Part shown: piece after piece, positions 18,023 to 27,073 of the stretch | How positions within the stretch are numbered: the first letter of the stretch is position 1 | Layout: every line of letters starts with the position of its first letter | NCBI GenBank assembly: GCA_018267575.1 | Contig: JAFDYF010000062.1 | Span: 39,327 to 103,326, forward strand | Source of the DNA: Bacteroidota bacterium | GTDB lineage: Bacteria; Bacteroidota; Bacteroidia; Chitinophagales; Chitinophagaceae | Direction: 5' to 3' | DNA length: 64,000 nt | Program-made: the position numbers and the translations under genes | The notes under the pieces: generated by a model | What the model was told of the DNA's origin: nothing | Database searches by the model: none | The model's input: only the letters and a program-made list of their open reading frames with translations

Positions 18023-19600
18023 ATGATATCAATTAGTGAACAGCCTTTTACACTGAACGATTTTAACGAGGTAGTATTTAAGGGAAAGGAGCTTTCGCTC
18101 GATGCCGATGCCATTAAAAAAGTGGAGAAGAACCATCTTTTTCTACAGGATTTTTCACAGAACAAACTGATATATGGCATCAATACGGGTTTTGGCCCCA
18201 TGGCCCAATATAAAATCAGTGAGGAAAATCTCCTCCAACTCCAATATAATTTAATCCGTTCCCATTGTTCGGGAAGTGGCAACCTACTCCCGGCCCCATT
18301 GATCAAAGCGGTGATGGTAGCCCGGCTAAATAGCCTGATGCGTGCCTATTCAGGCGTGCACACCGAAGCCGTGGAATTATTGAAGGAACTCATCAATAAA
18401 AATATTAATCCCTGCATCTTCGAACATGGCGGTGTTGGTGCCAGTGGCGATCTGGTTCAATTGGCGCACCTAGGGCTGGGCCTGATTGGCGAGGGGGAAG
18501 TGATATTCGAAGGAGAGGTGCAACCCACAAAAAAAGTATTCGAAAAACTTGGTATCAAGCCACTGGAAATTCATATCCGCGAAGGGCTTGCGATCCTGAA
18601 CGGTACCTCCGCCATGACCGGCATTGGCCTCATGAATATCATCCGTGCCAGAAAATTATTGGAATGGTCGGTTATGCTCTCGGCCATGACAAACGAAGTG
18701 GTCGAAGCTTTTGACGACCACTATTCCTATGGTCTTAATATTGTAAAACACCATAAAGGCCAGAACAAAATTGCTGCGATGCTACGCGATATCCTGCATG
18801 ATAGCAGGATGATCCGCAGCCGTTCAGAACATTTGTACAACCCCGACAAACTAGATCAGGAAGTGTTTCAGGACAAGGTTCAGGAATACTATTCCCTTCG
18901 CTGCGTGACCCAAGTGTTGGGGCCGATATACGATACCATTGCCTATTCGGAAAAAGTGTTGGTTGATGAAATCAATTCAGTCAATGACAACCCTGTGATC
19001 GATCATGAGAACCATAATATTTTTCATGGTGGTAATTTTCATGGTGATTATGTTTCCTTGGAAATGGACAAATTAAAAATAGCCATTACCAAATTGTCGA
19101 TGCTTTCCGAAAGGCAATTGAACTATCTCTTAAATGAAAAGCTGAACCAGAAGTTCCCACCCTTTGTGAATCTGGGGGTGTTGGGCTTCAATTTTGGGAT
19201 GCAGGGTGTTCAGTTCACCGCCACCTCCACCGTGGCAGAGAACCAAACCCTTTCCTTCCCGATGTATGTGCATAGCATTCCCAACAATAACGACAACCAG
19301 GATATTGTGAGCATGGGTTGCAACGCCGCCCTAATGTGCAAAAAAGTGATTGATAACTCATTTCAAGTGCTGGCCATACAGACGATGACCGTTTTACAGG
19401 CCATCGATTATTTGGTATGTGCCGATAGATTATCACCGAAAACACAAGCCCTCTATACCGAGCTTAGAAAAATATTTCCAAAATTTGTAGAAGACAGCAC
19501 AAAGTATAAGGATATAGAGAGAATAAAAGATTTTTTCGAAAACGCTATACTGATGGGCGCGACCAAGGCGGATAAGTCTGCCTCTGTCAATCATTCCTAA
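18023..19600 (+). CDS. Tyrosine (aromatic amino acid) ammonia-lyase
   Basis: A 525-residue histidase/PAL/TAL-family lyase. Ala140-Ser141-Gly142 in GGVGASGDLVQL forms the MIO electrophile; the catalytic tyrosine is Tyr51 in YGINTGFGP. SLEMDKLKIA and MYVHSIPNNNDNQDIVSMG are also conserved. The selectivity loop reads NLIRSHCSGSG, close to the RSHSSG loop I remember from the characterised Flavobacterium johnsoniae TAL and unlike a histidase. The reaction is L-tyrosine to 4-coumarate plus ammonia, giving the aryl starter of flexirubin-type polyenes. The ATG at 18023 is chosen over TTG 17993. Confidence 0.92.
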   Translation: MISISEQPFTLNDFNEVVFKGKELSLDADAIKKVEKNHLFLQDFSQNKLIYGINTGFGPMAQYKISEENLLQLQYNLIRSHCSGSGNLLPAPLIKAVMVARLNSLMRAYSGVHTEAVELLKELINKNINPCIFEHGGVGASGDLVQLAHLGLGLIGEGEVIFEGEVQPTKKVFEKLGIKPLEIHIREGLAILNGTSAMTGIGLMNIIRARKLLEWSVMLSAMTNEVVEAFDDHYSYGLNIVKHHKGQNKIAAMLRDILHDSRMIRSRSEHLYNPDKLDQEVFQDKVQEYYSLRCVTQVLGPIYDTIAYSEKVLVDEINSVNDNPVIDHENHNIFHGGNFHGDYVSLEMDKLKIAITKLSMLSERQLNYLLNEKLNQKFPPFVNLGVLGFNFGMQGVQFTATSTVAENQTLSFPMYVHSIPNNNDNQDIVSMGCNAALMCKKVIDNSFQVLAIQTMTVLQAIDYLVCADRLSPKTQALYTELRKIFPKFVEDSTKYKDIERIKDFFENAILMGATKADKSASVNHS

Positions 19601-19720
19601 ATAAATATATAGAAGCAAGCTAATAGCTTGTGGAAGGAAGGGTGTTGCATGATAATAGTTAAAATGGACTATTGTTAAAGAAAATAATTTTATGCATTTT
19701 ACCACCAAAATAATCAAAGA

Positions 19721-20449
19721 ATGAAATGTGCATTGGTAACAGGAGGTTCAAGAGGTATCGGAAAATCCATTTGTATAAAAATGGCCGCAATGGGTTATTA
19801 TGTGCTTGTGAATTATAAGGGCAATGAGGAAGCGGCAAAACAAACCCTTGCGCAGATAAAAGAAAAGGGTGGCAATGGGGAGTTGATGAGGTTCGATGTA
19901 TCAGATAGGGAAGAAATAAAAAAAGTGCTGGGTGTTTGGATAGAAAACAATTCAGATAATGCTATTGAAGTGTTGGTGAATAATGCTGGCATCAAAGATG
20001 ATGGACTGATGATTTTCATGAAGGATGAGCAGTGGGACTCGGTGCTAAAAACAAATCTGGATGGTTTTTTTCAGGTTACCCGTTTGGTTCTGCACGGCAT
20101 GCTCACGAAAAAATATGGAAGGATCGTGAATGTGGTATCACTTTCTGGTCTTAAGGGTTTGCCCGGTCAAACCAATTACTCGGCCGCAAAAGCGGGTATC
20201 ATTGGCGCTACCAAAGCACTTGCCCAAGAAGTGGCAAGAAAAGGCATTACCGTGAACGCTGTGGCACCCGGTTTTATTAAAACAGACATGACAGAAGGGC
20301 TGAATGAAAAGGAATTGCAAATGCTAATCCCTGCAAAACGGTTCGGCACTGCCGATGAAGTGGCGCATGCCGTTGCCTTTTTGGCCTCCCCAGAGTCGGG
20401 CTATATCACCGCACATGTATTATCAATCAACGGAGGCCTATATTCTTAA
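19721..20449 (+). CDS. fabG: 3-oxoacyl-ACP reductase (SDR family)
   Basis: A 242-residue classical short-chain dehydrogenase. TGGSRGIG binds NADPH, NNAGIKDD is the NAG motif, and the catalytic residues are Ser140, Tyr153 and Lys157 in YSAAK. The VAPGFIKTDMTEGL region is typical of FabG. It would reduce the beta-keto group formed by the cluster ketosynthases. The 120 bases upstream hold a small hairpin after the lyase and no gene. It may be a pathway-dedicated paralogue of the housekeeping FabG. Confidence 0.92.
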   Translation: MKCALVTGGSRGIGKSICIKMAAMGYYVLVNYKGNEEAAKQTLAQIKEKGGNGELMRFDVSDREEIKKVLGVWIENNSDNAIEVLVNNAGIKDDGLMIFMKDEQWDSVLKTNLDGFFQVTRLVLHGMLTKKYGRIVNVVSLSGLKGLPGQTNYSAAKAGIIGATKALAQEVARKGITVNAVAPGFIKTDMTEGLNEKELQMLIPAKRFGTADEVAHAVAFLASPESGYITAHVLSINGGLYS

Positions 20450-20536
20450 GAATAATCCTTAAAAATCAAACAAATGGCTTCAGCTTGAACAATCAAGTAA
20501 AACAATCCAGTTTTTTCTTATTTTAGCCAGATTACT

Positions 20537-21763
20537 ATGAACAGAGTTGTAATAACAGGCATGGGCATTTATTCCTGCATTGGCAAAAACCTGGAAGAGG
20601 TGATTGACTCATTATGGAAGGGCCGGTCGGGGATCATGCTGGACCCGGTAAGAAAAGAATTTGGCTACCGTTCAGGCTTGGTGGGCTTTGTTGAACGCCC
20701 CAACCTAAAAGGCATTTTGGACAGAAGGGCTCGCATCACACTCCCCGAACAGGGAGAGTATGCATATATAGCTACCGTTGAAGCTTTAAAAAATGCAGGT
20801 ATTGACCAAGAACTGCTGGATCGCAAGGAAGTAGGCGTTCTGTATGGCAACGATTCCACTGCAAAACCGGTTATCGAGGCCATTGATATCATCCGGGAAA
20901 AAAAGGATACTATGCTGGTAGGTTCTGGTGCCGTTTTCCAGACCATGAATTCGACCGTAACCATGAACCTGGCCACCATCTTCAAGCTGCGTGGGGTCAA
21001 TTTTACCATTAGTGCGGCCTGTGCCAGTGGCTCGCATGCCATCGGGCTAGGTTATCACTTCATCAAATCTGGTCTTCAGGATATGATCATTTGTGGTGGT
21101 GCCCAGGAAATCAACCATTATTCCATGGGCACTTTCGATGCCCTTTCGGCTTTTTCGGTAAAGGAATCTGAACCAACCAAGGCCTCCCGCCCATTCGACC
21201 GCGACCGGGATGGGCTCATCCCAAGTGGCGGTGCTGCTACCGTTATTTTGGAAAGTTTGGAATCGGCCATTCAAAGAGGTGCACCCATTTTAGGCGAGGT
21301 AATTGGATATGGCTTTTCATCGAACGGGGGGCATATTTCAAACCCAACGGTGGATGGGCCAGCCAGATCCCTGCGCATGGCCCTAAAAGATGCTGGATTG
21401 GAAGCAAAAGAGATTGACTATATCAATGCTCACGCCACTTCCACCCCTGCTGGTGATGCCAATGAGGCAAAAGCGATACATGAGGTTTTTGGTACGGTAA
21501 ACCCATTGGTAAGTTCTACCAAATCAATGACTGGGCATGAATGTTGGATGGCGGGGGCAAGTGAGATTGTTTATTCCACGCTGATGATGCAAAACAGCTT
21601 TATTGCCCCCAATATCAATTTCGAAAACCCGGACGAAGATTCTGCCAAATTGAATATCGTAAAAACTTCATTGGAAAAAGATATAAATGTATTTTTGTCA
21701 AACTCTTTTGGCTTTGGAGGCACCAACTCCTCGCTTATTGTGAGAAAATTTAATAAGATGTAA
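20537..21763 (+). CDS. Beta-ketoacyl-ACP synthase (aryl-polyene type)
   Basis: A 408-residue condensing enzyme with Cys162 in SAACASGSH, His299 in NAHATSTPAGD and His334 in TGHECWMAGASE. The GHECWMAGA signature differs from the GHTLGAAG of the other cluster synthases and is what I associate with aryl-polyene chain-extending ketosynthases. It starts with ATG 87 bases after FabG and is followed 34 bases after its stop by an ACP. A role in elongating the aryl polyene is the best inference. Confidence 0.92.
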   Translation: MNRVVITGMGIYSCIGKNLEEVIDSLWKGRSGIMLDPVRKEFGYRSGLVGFVERPNLKGILDRRARITLPEQGEYAYIATVEALKNAGIDQELLDRKEVGVLYGNDSTAKPVIEAIDIIREKKDTMLVGSGAVFQTMNSTVTMNLATIFKLRGVNFTISAACASGSHAIGLGYHFIKSGLQDMIICGGAQEINHYSMGTFDALSAFSVKESEPTKASRPFDRDRDGLIPSGGAATVILESLESAIQRGAPILGEVIGYGFSSNGGHISNPTVDGPARSLRMALKDAGLEAKEIDYINAHATSTPAGDANEAKAIHEVFGTVNPLVSSTKSMTGHECWMAGASEIVYSTLMMQNSFIAPNINFENPDEDSAKLNIVKTSLEKDINVFLSNSFGFGGTNSSLIVRKFNKM

Positions 21764-21797
21764 ACCGACAACCTTTAAAATACTATCGTAAAACACT

Positions 21798-22046
21798 ATG
21801 GAAATTGTAGACAAAATAAATCATTTTTTGGTCGAAGAATTCGAAGCAGACCCTTCCCTAATCAAACCGGAAGCTAACTTGAAGGAAACATTGGATCTGG
21901 ATAGCTTGGACTATATTGATATGGTGGTGGTGATCGAAAGCAATTTGGGCATTAAAGTGGATCCAGATGATTTCGTGGACATGGTTACCTTCCAGGACTT
22001 TTATGATTATGTGGCAAAACGTTTACATTCTAAAGAACCAGCATAA
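21798..22046 (+). CDS. Acyl carrier protein
   Basis: An 82-residue ACP with Ser36 in LDLDSLDYIDM as attachment site. It is acidic throughout and differs clearly from the two 87-residue ACPs (4416, 28963), which share GLGLDSID. The stop overlaps the start of the following acyltransferase (TAATG), which indicates coupled translation. It probably serves the aryl-polyene synthase directly upstream. Confidence 0.93.
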   Translation: MEIVDKINHFLVEEFEADPSLIKPEANLKETLDLDSLDYIDMVVVIESNLGIKVDPDDFVDMVTFQDFYDYVAKRLHSKEPA

Positions 22047-22927
22047 TGCCTTTATGGCAAGGCAAATCGAAGGCCAGCCCCTTGGGCTATCGTATTTTTG
22101 TTTATATCCTTAAAAAATTTGGAGTACAGCCCGCTTATGTGCTGCTACGTTTCGTGGCTTTTTATTATCTCCTTTTTTCATTCAAATCATCAAAAGCTGC
22201 CTTCTCCTTTTTTCGCGAAAGAATGGGGTTTGGTCGATTTAAATCGATCCGAAAAATTTTTCGTAACTATTATCTGTTTGGTCAATCCTTGATTGATCGG
22301 GTGGTGGTGATGGCCGAGATCCCCAACCGTTTCAGTTTCGACTTTGATGGGGAGGAAAACCTTCGCCAAATGGTCAAGAATCAAAAAGGCGGGCTTTTAT
22401 TGAGCGCCCATATCGGCAACTGGGAAATTGCAGGTCATCTGCTCAAAAGGCTCAATACCAAAATCAATATTGTGATGTTCGATAGGGAGCATGAAAAAAT
22501 AAAACAGTATCTGGATTCGGTGAGCGGAGAAAAAACGGTGAATGTAATCGTAGTGGGCAATGGGCTTTCGCATATTTATGAGATCAGCGATGCGTTCAAA
22601 AACAACGAACTGGTTTGTATGCATGCCGATCGTTTTTTAGATGGAAATAAAACACTCAAACAAATTTTTTTAGGTGCTGATGCACGTTTTCCCCTTGGCC
22701 CCTTTTTGCTGGCAGCCCAATTCAAAGTACCCGTATCCTTTACTTTTGCTATGAAAGAAACGAATACGCATTATCATTTTTCAGCCACCCAACCACTCGA
22801 ATATGATTATTCATCAAAGGAAAAACTGATTGATGAGATGTTTCAGGCCTTTGTACAGGAAATGACCGAAAAAGTGAAGAAATACCCTGAACAGTGGTAT
22901 AATTATTACAATTTTTGGCAGCAATAA
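22046..22927 (+). CDS. LpxL/HtrB-like lysophospholipid (lipid A) acyltransferase
   Basis: A 293-residue membrane-associated acyltransferase. The catalytic HX4E is His122-Glu127 in SAHIGNWEIAG. One or two hydrophobic segments lie near residues 25-50, and LLAAQFKVPV resembles the second conserved block of the family. Its coupling to an ACP gene suggests the acyl donor is the ACP-bound pigment acid. In aryl-polyene clusters such enzymes are thought to link the polyene to a lipid; the acceptor here is not known. Confidence 0.88.
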   Translation: MPLWQGKSKASPLGYRIFVYILKKFGVQPAYVLLRFVAFYYLLFSFKSSKAAFSFFRERMGFGRFKSIRKIFRNYYLFGQSLIDRVVVMAEIPNRFSFDFDGEENLRQMVKNQKGGLLLSAHIGNWEIAGHLLKRLNTKINIVMFDREHEKIKQYLDSVSGEKTVNVIVVGNGLSHIYEISDAFKNNELVCMHADRFLDGNKTLKQIFLGADARFPLGPFLLAAQFKVPVSFTFAMKETNTHYHFSATQPLEYDYSSKEKLIDEMFQAFVQEMTEKVKKYPEQWYNYYNFWQQ

Positions 22928-23050
22928 TATAAATTGCGCATGAATTGAATTGCTTTTACCGTACCATCATCTGACTCTGTTTTTCTCTTATATCTGCTTG
23001 TGTTCATAACCATTTCTAGCGCTTATTTCTCAATCACATAACCATTTTCT

Positions 23051-23479
23051 ATGATGCCATTTTCTGAAATTGACATATTAAGCATCATCCCTCAAAGGGC
23101 ACCTTTTGTAATGGTGGACCAGTTAACTGCCTGCGACGAGATGGGTGCCAAATCCGTTTTTTTGGTAAGAAAAGAAAATATTTTGGTAAGGGAGGGCAAG
23201 TTATCAGAAGCCGGTCTGGTAGAAAATATTGCACAAACCGCCGCCGCCCACTCCGGATGGCTTGGTGGCACTGGAGAGAAAAAAACACAGATCGGTTATA
23301 TTGGCGACGTAAAAAATCTTGAAATTTACGATCTTCCCAAAACCAATTCTATATTGGAAACCCAGGTGAAAGTCAAAAACCAGATTTTTGATATCACAGT
23401 GATCGAGGGGAAAGTAACATGCGAAGGAAAGCTCATTGCTGAATGCGAAATGAAAATTTTTATTTCAAATAAACCTTAA
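23051..23479 (+). CDS. FabZ/ApeP-like hot-dog 3-hydroxyacyl-ACP dehydratase
   Basis: A 142-residue single hot-dog domain. The segment IIPQRAPFVMVD corresponds to the P-H-R-x-P-F-x-x-x-D active-site loop of FabZ, but the catalytic histidine is replaced by Gln15. The other catalytic acid, Glu58 in LVENIAQTAA, is present. It would dehydrate 3-hydroxyacyl-ACPs to enoyl groups that accumulate as the polyene. The 123-base gap upstream may contain a promoter but no clear motif. Two adjacent ATGs begin the gene. Confidence 0.82.
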   Translation: MMPFSEIDILSIIPQRAPFVMVDQLTACDEMGAKSVFLVRKENILVREGKLSEAGLVENIAQTAAAHSGWLGGTGEKKTQIGYIGDVKNLEIYDLPKTNSILETQVKVKNQIFDITVIEGKVTCEGKLIAECEMKIFISNKP

Positions 23480-23497
23480 AACACCAAAACAATTGTT

Positions 23498-24151
23498 ATG
23501 AAATCAGCATCCACCAGCAGATCTGCTTTTTTGCTATTGGTTATCGCACTTTTTATCAATAGCACATTTGTGTTAGCACAACAAGTAACACTCAAAGATG
23601 CATTGAGCAATAACGCTACGCCCATTTTATATTTGGGTATTGACTTTACAAAAACAAAGGTCATCAACGATCTGACCGCGAACCCCAACGACATTCATGA
23701 CCGTCAATTTGCGGGGATCAATGATGTGGTGATCTATGAAACCAAGAAATATGATATTGCCAAAGCACTTCGCAAAACCAGTATCGATCACGACCTGGAA
23801 CTGGTTGCCGCAAGAAACCAAAAAATAAATCCCTCAGATATTTTATCAACCAATAATGACGATTTTCGCAGATTAAAGGAATCTGATATTGTTTCATTGG
23901 TTCAAGGATTTGATTTTGGTAAACATAAAGGCGTCGGCTTATTGTTTATCACCGAAGCCATCAGCAAGACAGAAAAAGCAACCAGCATTTGGGTTACATT
24001 TATAGATATGAATACTAAAAAAGTATTGTTGACAGAGCGCATGGAAGGCAAAGTGGGTGGTTTTGGCTTTCGCAATTATGTAGCTTCGTCCTACAAAAAA
24101 GTAATTGATGAGATTGATGATAAAAAATTCAAGCAATGGCAGGCTAGATAG
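23498..24151 (+). CDS. Secreted protein of unknown function
   Basis: A 217-residue protein starting with a clear signal peptide (basic start, hydrophobic residues about 10-26, cleavage after VLAQ). The mature part is mixed alpha/beta with no motif I recognise; a conserved-looking stretch is GVGLLFITEAISKTEKATSIWVTF. The gene sits 18 bases after the dehydratase and 31 bases before the thioesterase, so it is in the pigment operon. An envelope or periplasmic role in pigment handling is possible from context only. Confidence 0.75.
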   Translation: MKSASTSRSAFLLLVIALFINSTFVLAQQVTLKDALSNNATPILYLGIDFTKTKVINDLTANPNDIHDRQFAGINDVVIYETKKYDIAKALRKTSIDHDLELVAARNQKINPSDILSTNNDDFRRLKESDIVSLVQGFDFGKHKGVGLLFITEAISKTEKATSIWVTFIDMNTKKVLLTERMEGKVGGFGFRNYVASSYKKVIDEIDDKKFKQWQAR

Positions 24152-24182
24152 GCTCGTCCCTATTTCAAGATGAAACCAAAAT

Positions 24183-24611
24183 ATGCAAAAAGAACTGAGC
24201 GACCACACTGAAATATTAGTGCGTTTTAATGAAGCTGACCCTTTGGGAATTGTATGGCATGGGCATTATATCCGTTATTTTGAAGACGGCCGCGAGGCTT
24301 TCGGAAATAAATACGGTATCGGTTATTTGGATTTTTATCGAAATGGCTATGTGGTGCCCATCGTGAATGTAGAATGCAGTTATAAAAAATCAGTTCGTTA
24401 TGGCGATAAGATCCGAGTGGAAACTACCTACCATCCGTGTGAGGCGGCAAAAATCAAATTCAGCTATCGTTTGTTTAATGTAAAAACAGAGGAACTGGTT
24501 GCCACAGGATCTACGGTACAGGTTTTTTTAGAAGCCAAAACATCTGTGCTACAATTGATCAATCCTGTTTTTTTTGAAGAATGGAAAAACATTCATTTGC
24601 GGGCTCAATAA
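24183..24611 (+). CDS. Acyl-CoA/acyl-ACP thioesterase (4-hydroxybenzoyl-CoA thioesterase type)
   Basis: A 142-residue hot-dog thioesterase. RFNEADPLGIVWHGHYIRYFEDGREA matches the 4HBT/YbgC motif; Asp19 is the catalytic acid. It could release free polyene acid from ACP or clear misprimed chains. It lies between a secreted protein and a ketosynthase, seven bases before the latter, in the same operon. Confidence 0.9.
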   Translation: MQKELSDHTEILVRFNEADPLGIVWHGHYIRYFEDGREAFGNKYGIGYLDFYRNGYVVPIVNVECSYKKSVRYGDKIRVETTYHPCEAAKIKFSYRLFNVKTEELVATGSTVQVFLEAKTSVLQLINPVFFEEWKNIHLRAQ

Positions 24612-24617
24612 AAATTA

Positions 24618-25754
24618 ATGATGAAAGAGGTCTTTATTGTTGCAGATAATATTTATTCACCTATTGGCAATAGCAGCGCTGAAAATATGGCCGCATTAAA
24701 AAGAAATCAGTCGGGGATTGCCTGGCATGAAAACCCTGCCCTATCCCCGACTCCTTTTTTTGCATCCCTATTCGATTCTACAGAACCGTGTACAGCCCCC
24801 TTTTATTTGGAGGGGTATACCCGTTTTGAACAATTGATGATAGCCTCTATTCAGGAAGCACTAAAAAATACGGATATTGATCCCCGTGACCCCGAAACAG
24901 CTCTGATCATTTCTTCCACCAAAGGAAATATTGGTTTGATAGAAACTGAACCTTATTCTTCAGTATTGGCAGAAAAGGTTTCATTGCATCATTCCGCAAA
25001 AAAAATAGCGGGTTATTTCCATAGCCCCCATCAACCCATTGTGGTGTCCAATGCATGCATATCTGGATTGTTGGCTTTGCTCACGGGGATGCGATTGATT
25101 CAATCAGGACAATTTAAACATGCCGTGGTGGCTGGCTGCGACCTAATCACCAAATTTATCCTCTCCGGTTTCCAATCCTTTATGGCCATCAGCAATTCGC
25201 CATGTAAGCCATTCGATGCGGAAAGAGATGGCATCAGTCTGGGGGAAGCTGCCGCAACGGTCATTCTTTCCTCACAAAAAAAATCGGTTGATAACATCAG
25301 GCTAGCCGGTGGTTCGGTAAGCAATGATGCCAACCATATTTCAGGGCCTTCCAGAACCGGGGAAGAACTGGCATTGGCCATTCGTAAAGCATTGGCGCAA
25401 TCAGGCATACATTCTAGTGAAATTGATTTTATTTCGGCACACGGCACCGCCACTATTTACAATGACGAAATGGAGGCCAAGGCCATTGACTTAACGGGCA
25501 TGGAATCGGTACCAGTGAATAGCCTGAAGGGAAATTATGGACATACTTTGGGCGCAGCAGGTTTGGTTGAATCGATAGCCAGCATCCATTCCTTGAAAGA
25601 AAATATCGTGCTGCCTACAAAAAATTTTAGTACCAGTGGGGTTTCGAAACCCTTACATATTTGCAGTACTTTGCAAACCCTTGAACTTAGGAATGCGCTA
25701 AAAACGGCCTCCGGTTTTGGGGGCTGCAATGCAGCACTGGTTTTCAGCAAATAG
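24618..25754 (+). CDS. Beta-ketoacyl-ACP synthase
   Basis: A 378-residue condensing enzyme, shorter than the others. The triad is intact: Cys147 in SNACISGLLA, His275 in SAHGTATIYND and His309 in NYGHTLGAAG. The nucleophile context ACISG differs from the ACSSS and ACASG of the cluster paralogues, so it probably handles a different chain length or starter. It begins with two ATG codons seven bases after the thioesterase. Confidence 0.9.
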   Translation: MMKEVFIVADNIYSPIGNSSAENMAALKRNQSGIAWHENPALSPTPFFASLFDSTEPCTAPFYLEGYTRFEQLMIASIQEALKNTDIDPRDPETALIISSTKGNIGLIETEPYSSVLAEKVSLHHSAKKIAGYFHSPHQPIVVSNACISGLLALLTGMRLIQSGQFKHAVVAGCDLITKFILSGFQSFMAISNSPCKPFDAERDGISLGEAAATVILSSQKKSVDNIRLAGGSVSNDANHISGPSRTGEELALAIRKALAQSGIHSSEIDFISAHGTATIYNDEMEAKAIDLTGMESVPVNSLKGNYGHTLGAAGLVESIASIHSLKENIVLPTKNFSTSGVSKPLHICSTLQTLELRNALKTASGFGGCNAALVFSK

Positions 25755-25870
25755 GCTTGAGTGAATCTTCATCCTTATTGGACTTTGAAAAATAAGGAAG
25801 ATGGGATAGTCAATATAGAGATTTGCCATTAGCTTTTACGTAACCGATTTAAATAAACAGTAAACATTGC

Positions 25871-26938
25871 ATGAGTTTTTTTTCAACAGATCATCTCAAA
25901 GCTTTAGAAGCAAAGGAAAGAGCACAATGGATCGCATTCGGACCGGTCATTTTTCAAGTAGCAAAGGCGTTGAGGAATTTTGGAATTTTGGAAATCATCG
26001 AATCGAGTGAAGATGGTATTCGGATAGAAGACATCTGCGAGAAGGCTAAATTATCAAGATATGGGGTGAGGGTGCTTTTGGAATCTGGGCTGAGCATGGG
26101 GCTAGTAACCATCAACGACCATAAATACGAAATCACAAAAACCGGACATTTTATTTTACACGACCCACTGACCCGTGTGAATATGGATTTTATAAACGAC
26201 GTATGCTATAAAGGCATTTCCCACCTCGAGGAAAGCATTGTCACAGGTAAAGCCGCAGGCATGAAGGAACTGGGAAATTGGCCCACTATTTACGAAGGGG
26301 TTTCACAGTTGCCCGAACATATCCAAAAAAGCTGGTTCAATTTTGACCATTATTTTTCCGATGATGCATTTCCCAAAGTGCTTCCGCTGGTTTATAAAAA
26401 TGGAGTCAAAAATTTATTGGAGATTGGTGGCAATACGGGCAAATGGGCCATTGCTTCCCTACAATACGATCCGAATGTACATATTACTATCTTAGACCTG
26501 CCCGGCCCACTAAAAGTAGCTAAAGAAAAGGTAGCGGAATTGGGATTATCAAACCGTATATCTTTCCAAACTATAAATGTGCTGGACGAAAAACAAAGCT
26601 TCCCAAGGGGGCATGACGCCATTTGGATGAGCCAGTTCCTCGATTGTTTTTCGGAAGATGAGATCACCTCCATCCTGAAAAGATGCTACGATGCATTGGA
26701 TGAAAATGGTACTGTTTATATTCTGGAGCCTTTCTGGGACCGACAAAAATTTGAGATTGCGACTTTTTGCCTACACCAGACTTCTATCTATTTTACGGCT
26801 TTGGCAAATGGCAATAGTCAGATGTATAGTGCAGAAACTTTTTTACCTTGTATCGATAAGGCGGGATTTGACATTATAGAACAAATTGATAATATTGGAT
26901 TGAGCCAAACCTTGTTGAGGTGTAGAAAGAAGACCTGA
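25871..26938 (+). CDS. Class I SAM-dependent methyltransferase with winged-helix dimerisation domain
   Basis: A 355-residue protein of the Methyltransf_2 type. Residues about 20-95 form a winged-helix dimerisation domain (CEKAKLSRYGVRVLLESGL), and residues 183-191 LEIGGNTGK form the SAM loop. The usual plant-OMT catalytic histidine context is absent (SQFLDCFSEDE where HxxHDW is common), so a C-methyltransferase acting on the aryl ring is at least as likely as an O-methyltransferase. Ring methylation is known in flexirubins, so a tailoring role fits. Confidence 0.85.
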   Translation: MSFFSTDHLKALEAKERAQWIAFGPVIFQVAKALRNFGILEIIESSEDGIRIEDICEKAKLSRYGVRVLLESGLSMGLVTINDHKYEITKTGHFILHDPLTRVNMDFINDVCYKGISHLEESIVTGKAAGMKELGNWPTIYEGVSQLPEHIQKSWFNFDHYFSDDAFPKVLPLVYKNGVKNLLEIGGNTGKWAIASLQYDPNVHITILDLPGPLKVAKEKVAELGLSNRISFQTINVLDEKQSFPRGHDAIWMSQFLDCFSEDEITSILKRCYDALDENGTVYILEPFWDRQKFEIATFCLHQTSIYFTALANGNSQMYSAETFLPCIDKAGFDIIEQIDNIGLSQTLLRCRKKT

Positions 26939-26942
26939 TGAA

Positions 26943-26964
26943 GGTGTAGGGTATAGGGTGTAAG
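26943..26964 (+). repeat. G-rich low-complexity intergenic repeat
   Basis: Imperfect tandem of GTGTAGG and GTATAGG units directly after the methyltransferase stop. A similar pattern appears in the opposite orientation at 39881-39919. Confidence 0.5.
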
Positions 26965-27073
26965 AAGTAAGGGAGGATGTTGATTTTAAGATCACTTAGA
27001 AAGAATAGTGTAGAAAAATGAAAGGCAAGCAAAAAACTCATTATCTGTTCACCATTCACCCAAAAACATTTTT

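Noticed and set aside
19616..19630. Small hairpin CAAGCT-AAT-AGCTTG after the ammonia-lyase gene.
   Set aside because: The stem is only six bases with no T-tract, too weak to call a terminator.
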